From: Orcinus orca
Lineage: Eukaryota > Chordata > Mammalia > Artiodactyla > Delphinidae
Reading direction: 5' to 3'
NCBI RefSeq assembly: GCF_937001465.1
Contig: NC_064561.1
Span: 53,948,698-54,012,697, forward strand
Length of the DNA: 64,000 nucleotides
In this document: in pieces, positions 13,010 through 24,309 of the stretch
Layout: every line of letters starts with the position of its first letter
How positions within the stretch are numbered: position 1 is the stretch's first letter
Position numbers and translations under genes: made by a program
Notes under the pieces: model-generated
Databases searched by the model: none
What the model saw: only the letters and a program-made list of their open reading frames with translations
What the model was told of the DNA's origin: nothing

Positions 13010-13920
13010 CGGAGCCACAGGCATATAGAAATCAACATTGCAGACCATCAGAGACAATGTAAGAAAATTAAAGAACTATCTACATCTGAAACAACTTTAA
13101 GTACTGTGAATTCAAAAAAAAAACATTCTAAAGAAACAGAAGAAACAAAAAGATTATTATGCAAACAGCAAAAAAGAAAAATCAGAAATATTTCTCATGA
13201 TCAAAGAGAAGGCATCATCTATAGAAGAAGAACTTAAGCAGAAGTTGCCAAATCCTACATGAGAGGCTCCTGTTAGTCCTAGTAGTGGGTAGGTTTGGCA
13301 GTTTCAAACATTGCTGTAAATTTCCAAAGCCTTAAGCTCTTGGGTGAAGCCAGCAATGTGAATGAGAAAGCTATAAAAGAATTTCTAGCAGTGCTATCAA
13401 AAGTAATCAAAGAAGAAGGCTATACGTGGATCACATTTTCAACTTATGAAATAAGTATCAATTATAAATGCATGTTTCAAAGGATTTTCAAAGATAAAAA
13501 CATGCTCCAGAATTCAAGACTATGAAAGATAGCAAATTTTATAACCCTCCTTCTACCATTTCACAATAACTCACAAGTAAAAACAAATAGGGCCAAACTG
13601 AGTCCTCCTAAGGAACTGTTTGCTATAGCTATTAGGAAAGAATTGTCCTTATTTCTCCTGAGTCTCTAACAGTAAGAAAAATAAAAACATCTCGTTGCCT
13701 AGTGGCCTTTATAACCGCGAAGGACAGTCTATGAAGAATAAATCCAACACAGAATTCTAAAAACATCATATAAACTTCTAAATTTAGCCTAGAAGCTAGT
13801 TTACATGCATAGATTTTCTTCAGCAATGTGAGCCAATACATACCCAAATATTTTTGCTATTTTGAATAGAGGTTCTATTACTACAAACCAAAAGTTTATT
13901 GATTAATATACCCTGGTCAA
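13010..13920. other. Non-coding DNA with a 76-codon open frame of unknown origin
   Basis: A plus-strand frame at 13295-13525 contains LLGEASNVNEKAIKEFLAVL and looks more protein-like (amphipathic, Lys/Glu-rich) than its surroundings, but I do not recognise it. The upstream bases 13040-13270 are A-rich with Lys/Glu-rich pieces in shifting frames, as expected of a decayed processed pseudogene. It could also be chance. Confidence 0.35.
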
Positions 13921-13924
13921 AGAG

Positions 13925-14165
13925 GCCTTCTGTGTTGCCCCAGATTGAATGGTCCCCGATTGTCTGTTCCGACAAAACACTCTACTTCTCCTTTGGAGCA
14001 GTCATGGCATAGGTAATCCTTTGTTACCACAGCACCATAAGCTCCATGAAGGAACAGACTTTTCTGTTTACCACTGTTTCTCAAGGATTAGCCTAGGCTT
14101 GGCACCTCATGGAGGTTCTCTGTATGTCTGTATAATGAATGAAGGTTCAATGAGTGAATAAAGGA
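13925..14165 (+). mobile_element. L2 3' end
   Basis: 'aagctccatgaaggaacaga' followed by 'cctaggcttggcacctcatg' and a TGAATGAA-type terminus near 14137-14160 match the L2 3' end. Confidence 0.7.
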
Positions 14166-14189
14166 GCACACTTGGCCATTCTGAGCCTG

Positions 14190-14490
14190 TTTGTTCGTCT
14201 CTAAAACAGAGAAGCAGGTGGCAGTTGCCTTTTTTTATGGGGATCTAATGAGATAATGTATGTGAAAGTAATATGCTAGCTATAGAGCAATAATTTTTAT
14301 TCATTCAGCACATACTTTACTGCAGAAGTAAAGAGGAGCATAATGGAGTTGATAAAAGCATGGGTGCAGGAGGCAGAATGAGTTTGAAAATCACCACTGT
14401 ATCTTACTACCTGTCTAATTTGGGACAACTTATATATGCTCTCTGAGCCTCTGTCTCGGGTTTTGTGAGCATTAAAGTTAATACACGAAG
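14190..14490 (-). mobile_element. MIR SINE fragments, minus strand
   Basis: Two diverged pieces. 14190-14300 has 'gatctaatgagataatgtat'. 14345-14490 has 'aatttgggacaacttatata' and 'ctctgagcctctgtctcggg'. Both read as MIR in reverse. Confidence 0.6.
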
Positions 14491-14959
14491 AGCTCCTAAT
14501 TATATTTTAAGTATGTTATGTGCTCTATCAGATACACTGATATATCAGAAAAGGGCTCTGTCTCCAAGAAGCTTACAGTCTAGTAAGAAGATAAATCATA
14601 CATATAAATGGCTTGAATACTGACAAAGTTGGTGCCCTAAAGAAGCTATAACGTGATATAAGACATCACAGGAGATCATGGGAGATCACTCCAGTTCTTT
14701 AAAAATAAATTTTCTTTCTCTAAAGTTACTAAGGTATCTTCCTGCTAAGCATTACTTTCATGGTCAAGCAAGGCTTAAGAAACTCTTACAATGATATTCA
14801 AATGTGATCACTAAATTTCTTGTTTGCATTGTTCTATATGGCAAATGCAAAAGCATTTAGATGCAATTAGAAAACAATGTATATAAACCTTCAGCCACAA
14901 AAATGCTCATGGCATCATTCTGGTCAAGAAGGTACCGGGAGAACTGCTACCATCAAAGG
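14491..14959. other. Non-coding DNA, no gene seen
   Basis: A segment at 14520-14650 resembles a reversed L2 3' end ('tctccaagaagcttacagtc'). The rest is unassigned. Confidence 0.45.
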
Positions 14960-14964
14960 ATTCA

Positions 14965-15610
14965 TAGCTGCGAGGAGACTTACAGGCTATAATGGCCTCC
15001 CAAAATGCCTGTGACCTAATCTCTGGAACCTGAAAATCAAGTTAAGGGTGATTATCCTGGATTATCTGGGTGGGCCTCATGTAATCACATGTAAGAAGCA
15101 CACAGGAGGAAGCAAAAGAAAAGGCAGTGTGGGGGCTTCCCTGGTGACGCAGTGGTTGAGAGTCCGCCTGCCGATGCAGGGGACACGGGTTCGTGCCCAC
15201 ATGCCGCGGAGCGGCTCGGTCTGTGAGCCATGGCCGCTGAGCCTGCGCGTCCGGAGCCTGTGCTCCGCAACGGGAGAGGCCACAACAGTGAGAGGCCCGC
15301 GTACCGCAAAAACAAAAAAAAAAAAAAGAAAAGGCAGTGTGGTAATGGAAGCAGAGATTAGATTGATGTGTCTTGAATGCAGGAAAGGGCCACAAGTCAA
15401 CTAATACAGGTGGCCACTAGAAGCTGAAAAAGGCAAGTCAACAAAGTCTGCCCTCTGAGTGTCCAGAAGGGACGAACCCTGCTGATATCTTGACTTTAGC
15501 CCAATGAAACTGAATTCAGCCTTCTGACTTCTAGAAGTATAAGAGAGTAAACCTGTGTTGTTTAACCCTCTAAGTTAGTAGTGATTCTTAAGAAGAGCCA
15601 CAAGAAACTA
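14965..15610 (+). mobile_element. Ancient interspersed repeat (family not named), split by a SINE
   Basis: The two halves, 14965-15132 and 15327-15610, contain stretches that recur widely in mammalian genomes: 'gattatcctggattatctgg', 'tggccactagaagctgaaaa' and 'cttctgacttctagaagtat'. The order suggests one old element of about 450 bp, possibly LTR-derived, but I could not fix the family name. The young SINE at 15133-15326 sits inside it. Confidence 0.6.
15133..15326 (+). mobile_element. Cetacean-type SINE with internal deletion
   Basis: Same family as the copy at 7128. The 16-bp duplication 'agaaaaggcagtgtgg' at 15117-15132 and 15327-15342 is perfect. Compared with its siblings it lacks about 18 bp just after the B box: 'ttcgtgcccacatgccg' replaces the usual 'gtgccctggtccgggaag' segment. 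The head and the 'gtccggagcctgtgctccg' body are otherwise intact. Confidence 0.96.
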
Positions 15611-16125
15611 AAACAGAGACAGAAAAAAAATGACCCCTGTTCTTCAGTCTCTGCTCTGATTTCTAATGGGAAAGAAAGTTACAAAGCGCCCCAGACAACC
15701 CCCAATTGAGAGTTCATTGACTGATGGGGAGAAACTGCCTTAAAATTGTGAAAAGAACTTTCTACCACAACAATCCTTATAAAAGCTAAAAGACTAACCA
15801 TGCAAAAGCACAAAATATCTTGAAGTGATCCAGGATTCTGAGGAACATTAAAACCCATCTCAAAGTTAAAATCCTAGAGTTTGAAAAAAAAAAGTTCTTT
15901 ATCGTCCCATTCTTACATGTTAACTTTGTGGGAAAATTCATTCCAAACATAAGTTGAGAACTTGAAAGAGACGGCATAATTATAAAGGAGTGAGTTCGAT
16001 TCTTATCAAGCATTCTAGAAATCAAACATCCAAAGGCATGTTATAATCCTTAAAGCAGACCCTAGAGTAAGGAGGCAAGTATACATTCATCCTAACAGTA
16101 CTTTCGTACCACCATCACTGTCCAT
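15611..16125. other. Non-coding DNA, no gene seen
   Basis: No recognisable repeat or open frame of interest. Confidence 0.5.
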
Positions 16126-16129
16126 CCAC

Positions 16130-16715
16130 ATCCCATGCTCTGGTCACATGGTTGCCTTTCCTGCTGCCTGCCTTTGCACATGCTAGTCCCTTGCTTGCAG
16201 CATCCTTCTTCCACCCACCAACGCAAAGACCTAGAAAAAGTCATTAAATCTTAAATATTTGAGACTAAATCCAAATGTTGTATCCTTAGGTAAGTTTCCT
16301 TTTACTAACCCCTAGACAAGCTCCCTGCTTCTTGTACCCCTTGCCATCTTGGAAAAGAGTTTCAACAGCAGTTATCCCATTGTTATAATTATCCATCTAC
16401 ACATCTATCTCCCCAACTAGCTGGAGGTCTTCTTGTACCCCTTGCCATCTTGGAAAAGAGTTTCAACAGCAGTTATCCCATTGTTATAATTATCCATCTA
16501 CACATCTATCTCCCCAACTAGCTGGAGGTCTTCTTGTACCCCTTGCCATCTTGGAAAAGAGTTTCAACAGCAGTTATCCCATTGTTATAATTATCCATCT
16601 ACACATCTATCTCCCCAACTAGCTGGAGGTCTCTCCTGGGCAATGACTATGCCCTACTCATCTTTGAATCCTGAATGCTTAGTACCATGCCTGGAACATA
16701 ATAGACATTAAAATT
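16130..16715 (+). mobile_element. L2 3' region carrying a local triplication
   Basis: 'gcctttgcacatgctagtcc' at about 16170, 'ctccccaactagctggaggt' near 16610-16630 and 'accatgcctggaacataata' near 16684 match L2 from its RT-proximal 3' region to the terminus. Its centre was triplicated in tandem (16330-16632), which lengthens the copy by about 200 bp. Confidence 0.75.
16330..16632 (+). repeat. Perfect 3 x 101 bp tandem repeat
   Basis: Three head-to-tail copies start at 16330, 16431 and 16532, each opening 'tcttgtaccccttgccatct' and closing 'agctggaggtct'. I saw no difference between the copies. The unit is a piece of the surrounding L2 relic, so this is a recent local duplication of old DNA, or an assembly artefact. 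Confidence 0.97.
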
Positions 16716-16726
16716 GTTTGTTAGAG

Positions 16727-16937
16727 GGGCTTCCCTGGTGGCGCAGTGGTTGAGAGTCCGCCTGCCGATGCAGGGGACGCGGGTTCGTGCCCTGGACCGG
16801 AAGATCCCACGTGCAGCGGAGCGGCTGGGCTCGTGAGCCATGCCCGCTGGGTCTGAGCGTCCGGAGCCTGTGCTCCTTAACAGAGGAGGCCACGGCAGTG
16901 AGAGGCCCGTGTACCACAAAAAAAAAAAAAAAAAAAT
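16727..16937 (+). mobile_element. Cetacean-type tRNA-derived SINE with target-site duplications
   Basis: Starts 'gggcttccctggtggcgcag' and ends in an A-tail. The 10-bp duplication 'tttgttagag' lies at 16717-16726 and 16940-16949. It carries several private changes ('ccttaacagaggaggcc' where siblings read 'ccgcaacgggagaggcc'). The insertion lies at the very end of the L2 relic. Confidence 0.95.
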
Positions 16938-16949
16938 ATTTGTTAGAGA

Positions 16950-18145
16950 AATCAATGCATCAATGCAGTCACTTCAGTAAACCAGTATCAATAACTTACT
17001 ATCTATTTTGGTTATCTTGAAGGCTTGACTCCCAAAAAAACATCTGTTTCTAAAAACCCAATATACACTTGAAAAGAAGAGTTGCTACAAAAGAGGACCT
17101 ACAAAACAATATGTAAATAAAGCATGGATTCTGGACTTATTGTCACTGCTAGTCCAAATAGCTAGTCTTTACAGTATGGAGAAGCCAACACTTACCATTT
17201 TGTCTGCCAGCGCCCCTTTGTTCTCCTGGAAGTAGCACCCTCCTCTTCTGGGGCTGTGAATTGCTTCCCCCTCCCTCTCTATTCATTGGTCCAAACAAAC
17301 AGTACCTGAGTCCAGATCTATCTCCCGTGGCTTACCTATGTATACGAATGTATTCCCTGTTTTGAATTTGGTTTCTGTCACTTGTAACAAACAGATTCCG
17401 ACGAATGCAGGTTGTTAACTAAAAGGTAAACTGGAGCAAGTTTCTCAATTATTTCTTGATAAAAATCAAATGGGCAGCTTTTCAAAGCTGTTTTTTTAAG
17501 AGCACGATGCAAATATTTATCAGCCATTCTGCTTATTAACACTGTGCTGCATTAAAGAAGAATCTAGAGAATCACCTCCATTAAATAAAAAGTAGCAACG
17601 TGGTAGAGCACAGTCGGCATCCAGGAGATCTCAGTATTAACTAACTGGACGCCTTTGGACAAGGGACTTTCAATCTCTGGGCATCGAACTGCCAACTATA
17701 TTCTAAGCCACTAAAAAAGCATATATTTTGTGGTTCAGAATACAGCAGCACCTCCATTATTTTTGATATCAAAAATTCAAACTTCTTTTGGTGAAGAGAA
17801 AGAGAACTTCGCAATGGGATTTAAAGAGAAGTTCAATTATCCAGAATACTGAAGTTTCTTAAAGCATAACCAGAGCCATTACTCAGTATGTGATAAATGA
17901 ACCGAAAATAGGAGATTATCAGGACAAGTTACCTTTTTATGAACTCATCTAGCTTGCTGGATGAAAACTGGAAAAGAGGACTAAATCCATCCCCTGCTGA
18001 AGTGTGGCTAATTCTATAATCAATCACAGCCACAGCATTCAATAACGCAACAAGTACTCACTTGGCAACGGTTATATTCAGGGCACTGTGACCAGTGCTG
18101 AGGGCAATGCAGGAAGGGATAAACTGGATTTATAATCTCACCTCC
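16950..18145. other. Non-coding DNA with a weak MIR remnant
   Basis: 17600-17700 resembles MIR in reverse ('ctttggacaagggactttc'). 17190-17400 ends 'tttctgtcacttgtaacaaa', a phrase typical of an old interspersed repeat I cannot name. No gene seen. Confidence 0.5.
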
Positions 18146-18147
18146 CT

Positions 18148-18740
18148 GTTTAAAAGCCTCCAGCAGCATGCCACTGCCCTTGGGACTAAAATCCAAATTC
18201 ATTACCTGACTTTAAGGGCCTGACTTTGAAGACTCCTACTTTTCCAGCATCACCTTCTGATACTCTCTCCACCCATCTCCTTCTTCCAGCCAAAGTCCTT
18301 TTTCAGATTCTTATACAGCCAAGCATTTTCCAGCTTCAAGGTGTATGAAGAGACTCCTGATTGATATTCCTTCTGCCCGGAAGGTTGTCCCCCACTCAGC
18401 CCATGGCAGGTTGGCTGGCTCCTTCCTGTACTTCACGCCAATCTTAAAATAAATGCAATCTCCTCAGCTAGACTTTTCCTCATCTTATCCTCCTTTCTCC
18501 CCCCACCCTACCATCGTCACCATTATTTTCTCTCTCAGTCCCACGATAGTTCTCTTCCCAGTGCTTCTTCCATGTGGCAATTACTTTATTTGCTTGTCTC
18601 CCTGGGCTTTGCCTGGGTCTGGGGAGGGGGCAGGGACATGGTGGACTTTTTTGTTCTGTGCTGTATCTTCAGTACCTAGCATAACACCTAATACACAGAA
18701 GTCACGCTATGAAGATTCATTGAATGAATGAATTGAAAAA
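18148..18740 (+). mobile_element. L2, long 3' fragment
   Basis: Nearly 600 bp of L2 in order: 'aaaagcctccagcagcatgc' at 18153, 'ccttctgcccggaaggttg' at 18370, 'tagacttttcctcatctta' near 18470 and the terminal 'cattgaatgaatgaattg' near 18735. The best preserved L2 in the window. Confidence 0.82.
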
Positions 18741-18794
18741 GGAGATTTGTGTAACTACAATAGCTATGACATAAAGCAGTATACATTAAGTGTT

Positions 18795-19170
18795 TACACA
18801 GAAGGAAAAAAAGAGACAAGGGTGACTAACAAAAATGTAAAAGAGAAAAAGTGCAAAGCATGGTCTAAGGAATGAAAGAAATTTCCCGTAACTATAGGAA
18901 AGGACACAAAAGGTGAGACCACACCATGCAGGGTCTTGAGGGCAAAACAAGGGAGTCTGTATTTATCCCATGAGCACTGGGGACTCATATAAACTTTCAA
19001 GTCAAGAGAGTACAACTATTCTCTCTGGGTTTGAGAAGGATTACCCTGCTGCCAGTATGAACGTATAATGGATGGAGACTGGGAAGAGGGCCATGGCAAT
19101 AGGCCAGACCAATGCATCACCAAAGAGTAAAAGAGTCAAAGGAAAGAATGAGAATGTATGAAAGACATTT
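18795..19170 (-). mobile_element. L2 fragment, minus strand
   Basis: 'gcagggtcttgagggcaaaa', 'gcactggggactcatataaa' and 'ggattaccctgctgccag' read as reversed L2 coding-region sequence. Diverged. Confidence 0.6.
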
Positions 19171-19331
19171 TGCAATTGGCTGGATGTGGAAGGTGAAAGA
19201 ATAAGGAAAAGAAGATTCTTCTTACACCAAGGGTGAACACTGCAGAGTGTGGGAAGATGGAAGGTTTTGGATTGCAGGAGGAAGATTATGGGTTCAACCC
19301 TGGCTACCATACAAAACAAAATAGAAAAACC

Positions 19332-21341
19332 ATAGAGGAGCTTCAAGACGGCAGAAGAGTAAGACGTGGAGATCACCTTCCTCCCCACAAATACATCAGA
19401 AATCTACATGTGGAACAACACCTACAGAACACCTACTGAACGCTGGCAGAAGACCTCAGACCTCCCAAAAGGCAACGAACTCGCCACGTACCTGGGTAGG
19501 GCAAAAGAAAAAAGAAAAAATAGAGACAAAAGAATAGGGATGGGACCTGCATCAGTGGGAGGGAGCTGTGAAGGAGGAAAGGTTTCCACACACTAGGAAG
19601 CCCATTCACTGGAGGAGATGGGGGGGGGTGGGAAGCTTTGGAGCCACGGAGGAGAGCGCAGAAACAGGGGTGCAGAGGGCAAAGCAGAGAGATTCCCGCA
19701 CAGAGGATCGGTGCTGACCAGCACTCACCATCCCGAGAGGCTTGTCTGCTCACCCGCCAGAATGGGTGGGGACTGGGAGCTGAGGCTCGCGCTTCGGAAG
19801 TCAGATCCCAGGGCGAGGACTGGGGTTGGCCGCGTGAACACAGCCTGAAGGGGACTAGTGTACCACAGCTAGCTGGCAGGAGTTTGGGAAAAAATCTGGA
19901 ACTGCCTAAGAGGCAAGAGACCATTGTTTCGGGGTGCGCGAAGAGAGGGAATTCAGAACACCGCCTAAACAAGCTCCAGAGAACAGCACAAGCCGCGGCT
20001 ATCAGCCCGGACCCCAGAGACGGGCATGAGACGCTAAGGCTGCTGCTGCAGCCACCAAGAAGCCTGTGTGCGAGCACAGGTCACTATCCACACCTCCCCT
20101 CCTGGGAGCCTGTGCAGCCCACCACTGCCAGGGTCCCGTGATCCAGGGACAACTTCCCCGGGAGAACACACGGCGCGCCTCAGGCCGGTGCAACGTCACG
20201 CAGGCCTCTGCCGCCGCAGGCTTGCCCTGCATTCCGTACCCCTCCCTCCCCCCAGCCTGAGTGAGCCTGAGCCCCCGAATCAGCAGCTCCTTTAACCCCG
20301 TCCTGTCTGAGCGAAGAACAGACGCCCTCCAGCGACATACACACAGAGGCGGGTCCAAATCCAAAGCTGAACCACAGGAGCTGTGCGAACAAAGAAGAGA
20401 AAGGGAAATCTCTCCCAGCAGCCTCAGGAGCAGCGGAATAAATCTCCACAATCAACTTGATGTACCCTGCATCTGTGGAATACATGAATAGACAACGAAT
20501 CATCCCAAACTGAGGAGGTGGACTTTGGGAGCAATGATATATGTATTTTTTCCCCTTTTTCTCTTTCTGTGAGTGTGTATGTGTATGCTTCTGTGTGTGA
20601 TTTTGTCTGTATAGCTTTGCTTTTACCATTTGTCCTAGGGTTCTGTCTGTCCATTTTGGGTTTTTTTACTATAGTTTTTAGCACTTGTTATCACTGGTGG
20701 ATTTCTTTTTTGGTTTGGTTGCTCTTTTTTTTCTTTCTTTCTTTTATTACTTTTTAAATTTTTTTAATAATTATTTTTATAACTATATTTTATTTTATTT
20801 TATCTTCTTCTTTCTTTCCTTCTTTGTTTTTCTCCCTTTCATTCTGAGCTGTGTGGATGACAGGCTCTTCGTTCTCCAGCCAGGTGTCAGGGCTGAGCCT
20901 CTGAGGTGGGAGAGCCAAGTTCAGGGCACTGGTCCACAAGAGACCTCCCAGCTCCACGTAATATCAAATGGCAAAAATCTCCCAGAGATTCCAACACAAC
21001 GACAAGACCAATCTCCACTCAACGACCAAGAAGCTACAGTGCTGGACAGCCTATGATAAACAACTAGCAAGAGAGAAACACAACCTCACCCATTAGCAGA
21101 GAGGCTGCCTAAAATCATAAGGCCACAGACACCCCAAAACACACCACCAGACGTGGACCTGCCCACCAGAAAGATAAGATCCAGCCTCATCCAACAGAAC
21201 ACAGCTACTAGTCCCCGCCAGCAGGAAGCCTACACAACTCACTGAACCAACCTTAGCCGCTGGGGCAGACACCAAAAACAGCGGGAACTACAAACCTGCA
21301 GCCTGCATAAAGGAGACCCCAAACACAGTAAGTTAAGCAAA
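19332..21341 (+). promoter_or_regulatory. L1 5' UTR (internal promoter region)
   Basis: About 2 kb upstream of the ORF1 start. The first 1.1 kb is GC-rich with scattered CpGs, which is unusual in this AT-rich part of the window and fits an L1 internal promoter. The middle, 20530-20860, is a T-rich run with TTTTATTT units. Overlapping frames of up to 214 codons on either strand here look like products of composition. Whether the promoter is still active cannot be judged from the sequence. Confidence 0.7.
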
Positions 21342-21749
21342 ATGAGAAGACAGAGAAACACACAGCAGATGAAGGAGCAATGTAAAAACCCACCTGACCT
21401 AACAAATGAAGAGGAAAGAGGCAGTCTACCTGATAAAGAATTCAGAATAATGATAATAAAGATGATCCAAAATCTTGGAAATAGAATGGAGAAAATACAA
21501 GAAACATTTAACAAGGACCTAGAAGAACTAAAGAAAAAATGTGTGAAAGATACAAACACATGGATGCTAAACAATACACTACTTAATAACCAAGAGATCA
21601 CTGAAGAAATCAAAGAGGAAATCAAAAAATACCTAGAAACAAATGACAATGAAGACACGATGACCCAAAACCTATGGGATGCAGCAAAAGCAGTTCTCAG
21701 AGGGAAGTGTATAGCAGTACAATCTTACCTCAAGAAACATCTCAAATAA
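21342..21749 (+). pseudogene. L1 ORF1-ORF2 deletion chimera
   Basis: A 135-codon frame. Residues 1 to about 66 (MRRQRNTQQMKEQ...) are the ORF1 N-terminus running into its coiled coil (LGNRMEKIQETFNKDLEELK). From about residue 68 (TNTWMLNNTLLNNQEIT) it is ORF2, downstream of the endonuclease domain. The ORF1 RNA-binding part and the whole ORF2 endonuclease are therefore missing, joined near 21540. The frame ends by a shift near 21740. ORF2 sequence continues in another frame. Confidence 0.85.
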
Positions 21750-22795
21750 ATAACCTAACCTTACACCTAAAGCATTTAGAGAAAGAAGAAGAAAAAAAAA
21801 ACAAAGTTAGCAGAAGGAAAGAAATCATAAAAATCAGATCAGAAATAAATGAAAAAGAAATGAAGAAAACAACAGCAAAGATCAGTAAAACTAAAAGCTG
21901 GTTCTTTGAGAAGGTAAACAAAATTGACAAACCATTAGCCAGACTCATCAAAAAAAAAAAAAGGGAGAAGATTCAAATCAATAGAATTAGAAATGAAAAA
22001 GGAGAAGTAATAACTGACAATGCAGAAATACAAAGGGTCAAGAGAGATTACTACAAGCAACTATATGCCAATAAAATGGACAACCTGGAACACATGGACA
22101 AATTTTTAGAAATGCACTACCTTCCGAGACTAAACCAGGAAGAAATAGAAAATATGAACAGACCAATCACAAGCACTGAAATTGAAACTGTGATTAAAAA
22201 TCTTCCAACAAACAAAAGCCCAGGACCAGATGGCTTCACAGGCGAATTCTAACAAACATTTAGAGAAGAGCTAACACCTATCCTTCTCAAACTCTTCCAA
22301 AATATAGCAGAGGGAGGAACACTCACAAACTCATTCTATGAGGCCATCATCACCTTGATACCAAAACCAGACAAAGATGTCACAAAGAAAGAAAACTACA
22401 AGCCAATATCACTGATGAACATAGATGCAAAAATCCTCAACAAAATACTAGCAAACAGAATCCAACAGCACATTAAAAGGATCATACACCATGATCAAGT
22501 GGGGTTTATTCCAGGAATGCAAGGATTCTTCAATATATGCAAATCAATCAATGTGATACAGCATATTAACAAATGGAAGGAGAAAAACCATATGATCATC
22601 TCAATAGATGCACAGAAAGCTTTCGACAAAATTCAACACCCATTTCTTATAAAAACCCTCCAGAAAGGAGGCACGGAGGGAACTTACCTCAACATAATAA
22701 AGGCCATATATGACAAACCCACAGCCAACATTGTCCTCAATGGTGAAAAACTGAAACCATTTCCACTAAGATCAGGAACAAAAACAGAAATATAG
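21738..22795 (+). pseudogene. L1 ORF2 reverse transcriptase segment, broken
   Basis: One reading frame, starting at SQINNLTLHLKHLEKEEE, interrupted by a single TAA at 22250-22252 just after PGPDGFTGEF and then resuming QTFREELTPILLKLF. The finger and palm region is present, including FIPGMQGFF and motif A (ISIDAQKAFDKIQH). It stops at 22795 after LRSGTKTEI, where the segment that should carry the catalytic FADD motif has been deleted. Without FADD it cannot be a working polymerase. Confidence 0.87.
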
Positions 22796-23105
22796 ATCAA
22801 TGGAACAGGATAGAAAGCCCAGAGATACACCCACGCACATATGGTCACCTTATCTCTGATAAAGGAGGCAAGAATATACAATGGAGAAAAGACAGCCTCT
22901 TCGATAAGTGGTGCTGGGAAAACTGGACAGCTACATGTAAGACAATGAAATTAGAACACTCCCTAACACCATACACAAAAATAAACTCAAAATGGATTAA
23001 AGGCCTAAATGTAAGGCCAGACACTATCAAACTCTTAGAGGAAAACATAGAACACTCTATGACAAAAATCACAGCTAGATACTTTCTGACCCACGTCCTA
23101 GAGAA
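22796..23105 (+). pseudogene. L1 ORF2 segment between the RT core and the C-terminus
   Basis: Resumes after the second deletion with 'gatcaatggaacaggatag' (L1 DQWNR...), then SLTPYTKINSKWIKGLNVRP and IKLLEENIEH on the plus strand, with further frame disruption near 23100. It links the RT segment to the C-terminal frame. Confidence 0.75.
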
Positions 23106-23855
23106 ATGGAAATAAAAACAAACAAATGGGACCTAATGAAACTTCAAAGCCTTTCCACAGCAAAGGAAACCATAAACAAGATAAAAAGACCACCCTCAGA
23201 ATGGGAGAAAATATTTGCAAATGAAGCAACTGACAAAGGATTAATCTCCAAAGCATACAAGCAGCTCAATATCAAAAAAACAAACAACCCAATCCAAAAA
23301 TGGGCAGAAGACATAAACAGACATTTCTCCAAAGAAGATATACAGATTGCCAACAAACACATGAAAGAATGCTCAACATCATTAATCATTAGAGAAATGC
23401 AAATCAATACTACAATGGGTTATTATCTCACACCAGTCAGGATGGCCATCATCAAAAAATCTACACACAATAAATGCTGGAGAGGGTGTGGAGAAAAGGG
23501 AACCCTCTTGCACTGTTGGTGGGAATGTAAATTGATACAGCCACTGTGGAGAACAGTATGGAGGTTCCTCAAAAAACTACAAATAGAACTACCATACAAC
23601 CCAGCAATCCCACTACTGGGCATATACCCTGAGACAACCATAATTCAAAAAGCGTCATGTAGCACAATGTTCATTGCAGCTCTATTTACAATAGCCAGGA
23701 AATGGAAACAACCTAACTGTCCATCGACAGATGAATGGATAAAGAAGATGTGGCACCTGTATACAATGGAATATTACTCAGCCATAAAAAGAAACAAAAT
23801 TGAGTTACTTGTAGTGAGGTGGATGGACCTAGAGTCTGCATACAAAGTGAAATAA
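23106..23855 (+). pseudogene. L1 ORF2 C-terminal domain
   Basis: A 249-codon open frame, the longest in the window. It includes PSEWEKIFANEATDKGLISK, then a cysteine-rich cluster CWRGCGEKGTLLHCWWEC, then TDEWIKKMW and MEYYSAIKR near the normal end. The start at 23106 is only the first ATG after a frame shift, not a real initiation site. Well preserved, so the parent L1 is not very old. Confidence 0.88.
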
Positions 23856-24309
23856 GTCAGATAGAGAAAAACAAATACCGTAGGTTAACACATATATATG
23901 GAATCTAGAACAAATAAATAAATAAAATAAAATGGTCATGAGGAACCTAGGAGCAAGACGGGAACATAGACACAGACCTACTAGAGAATGGACTTGAGGA
24001 TACAGGGAGGGTGAAGGGTAAGCTGGGACAAAGTGAGAGAGTGGCATGGACATATATACACTACCAAATGTAAAACAGATAGTGGTAAGCAGCCGCATAG
24101 CAAAGGGAGATCAGCTCGGCGCTTATCAGCCCGGTGCTTTGTGACCACCTAGAGGGATGGGAGGGAGGGAGACACAAGAGGGAAGAGATATGGGGACGTA
24201 TGTATATGTATAACTGATTCACTTTGTTATAAAGCAGAAACTAACACACCATTTTAAAGCAATTATACTCCAATAAAGATGTTAAAAAAAATGACAACAA
24301 AACAAAAGG

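Larger units (their letters stand above)
19332..24289 (+). mobile_element. L1, cetartiodactyl type, with 5' UTR and two internal deletions
   Basis: The 5' UTR starts at about 19332 ('aggagcttcaagacggcaga'), is GC-rich to about 20460 and then T-rich to 20860. ORF1 starts at 21342. The element ends with the L1 tail 'ccaataaagatgttaaaaaa'. It is about 4.96 kb, shorter than a full 6-7 kb L1, because most of ORF1 plus the endonuclease part of ORF2, and later the RT catalytic core, are missing. A probable imperfect target-site duplication flanks it: 'acaaaacaaaa' at 19311-19321 and 24297-24307, with loosely similar bases following each. It is younger than the L1 at 8.3 kb, since long stretches remain open, but it cannot make working proteins. 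Confidence 0.94.

Noticed and set aside
16330..16632. Three identical repeats could suggest a CRISPR array.
   Set aside because: The copies are directly adjacent with no spacers, the unit is 101 bp, and the host is a mammal.
19433..20077. A 214-codon minus-strand open frame.
   Set aside because: It is antisense to the GC-rich L1 5' UTR, with composition-driven content and no domain.
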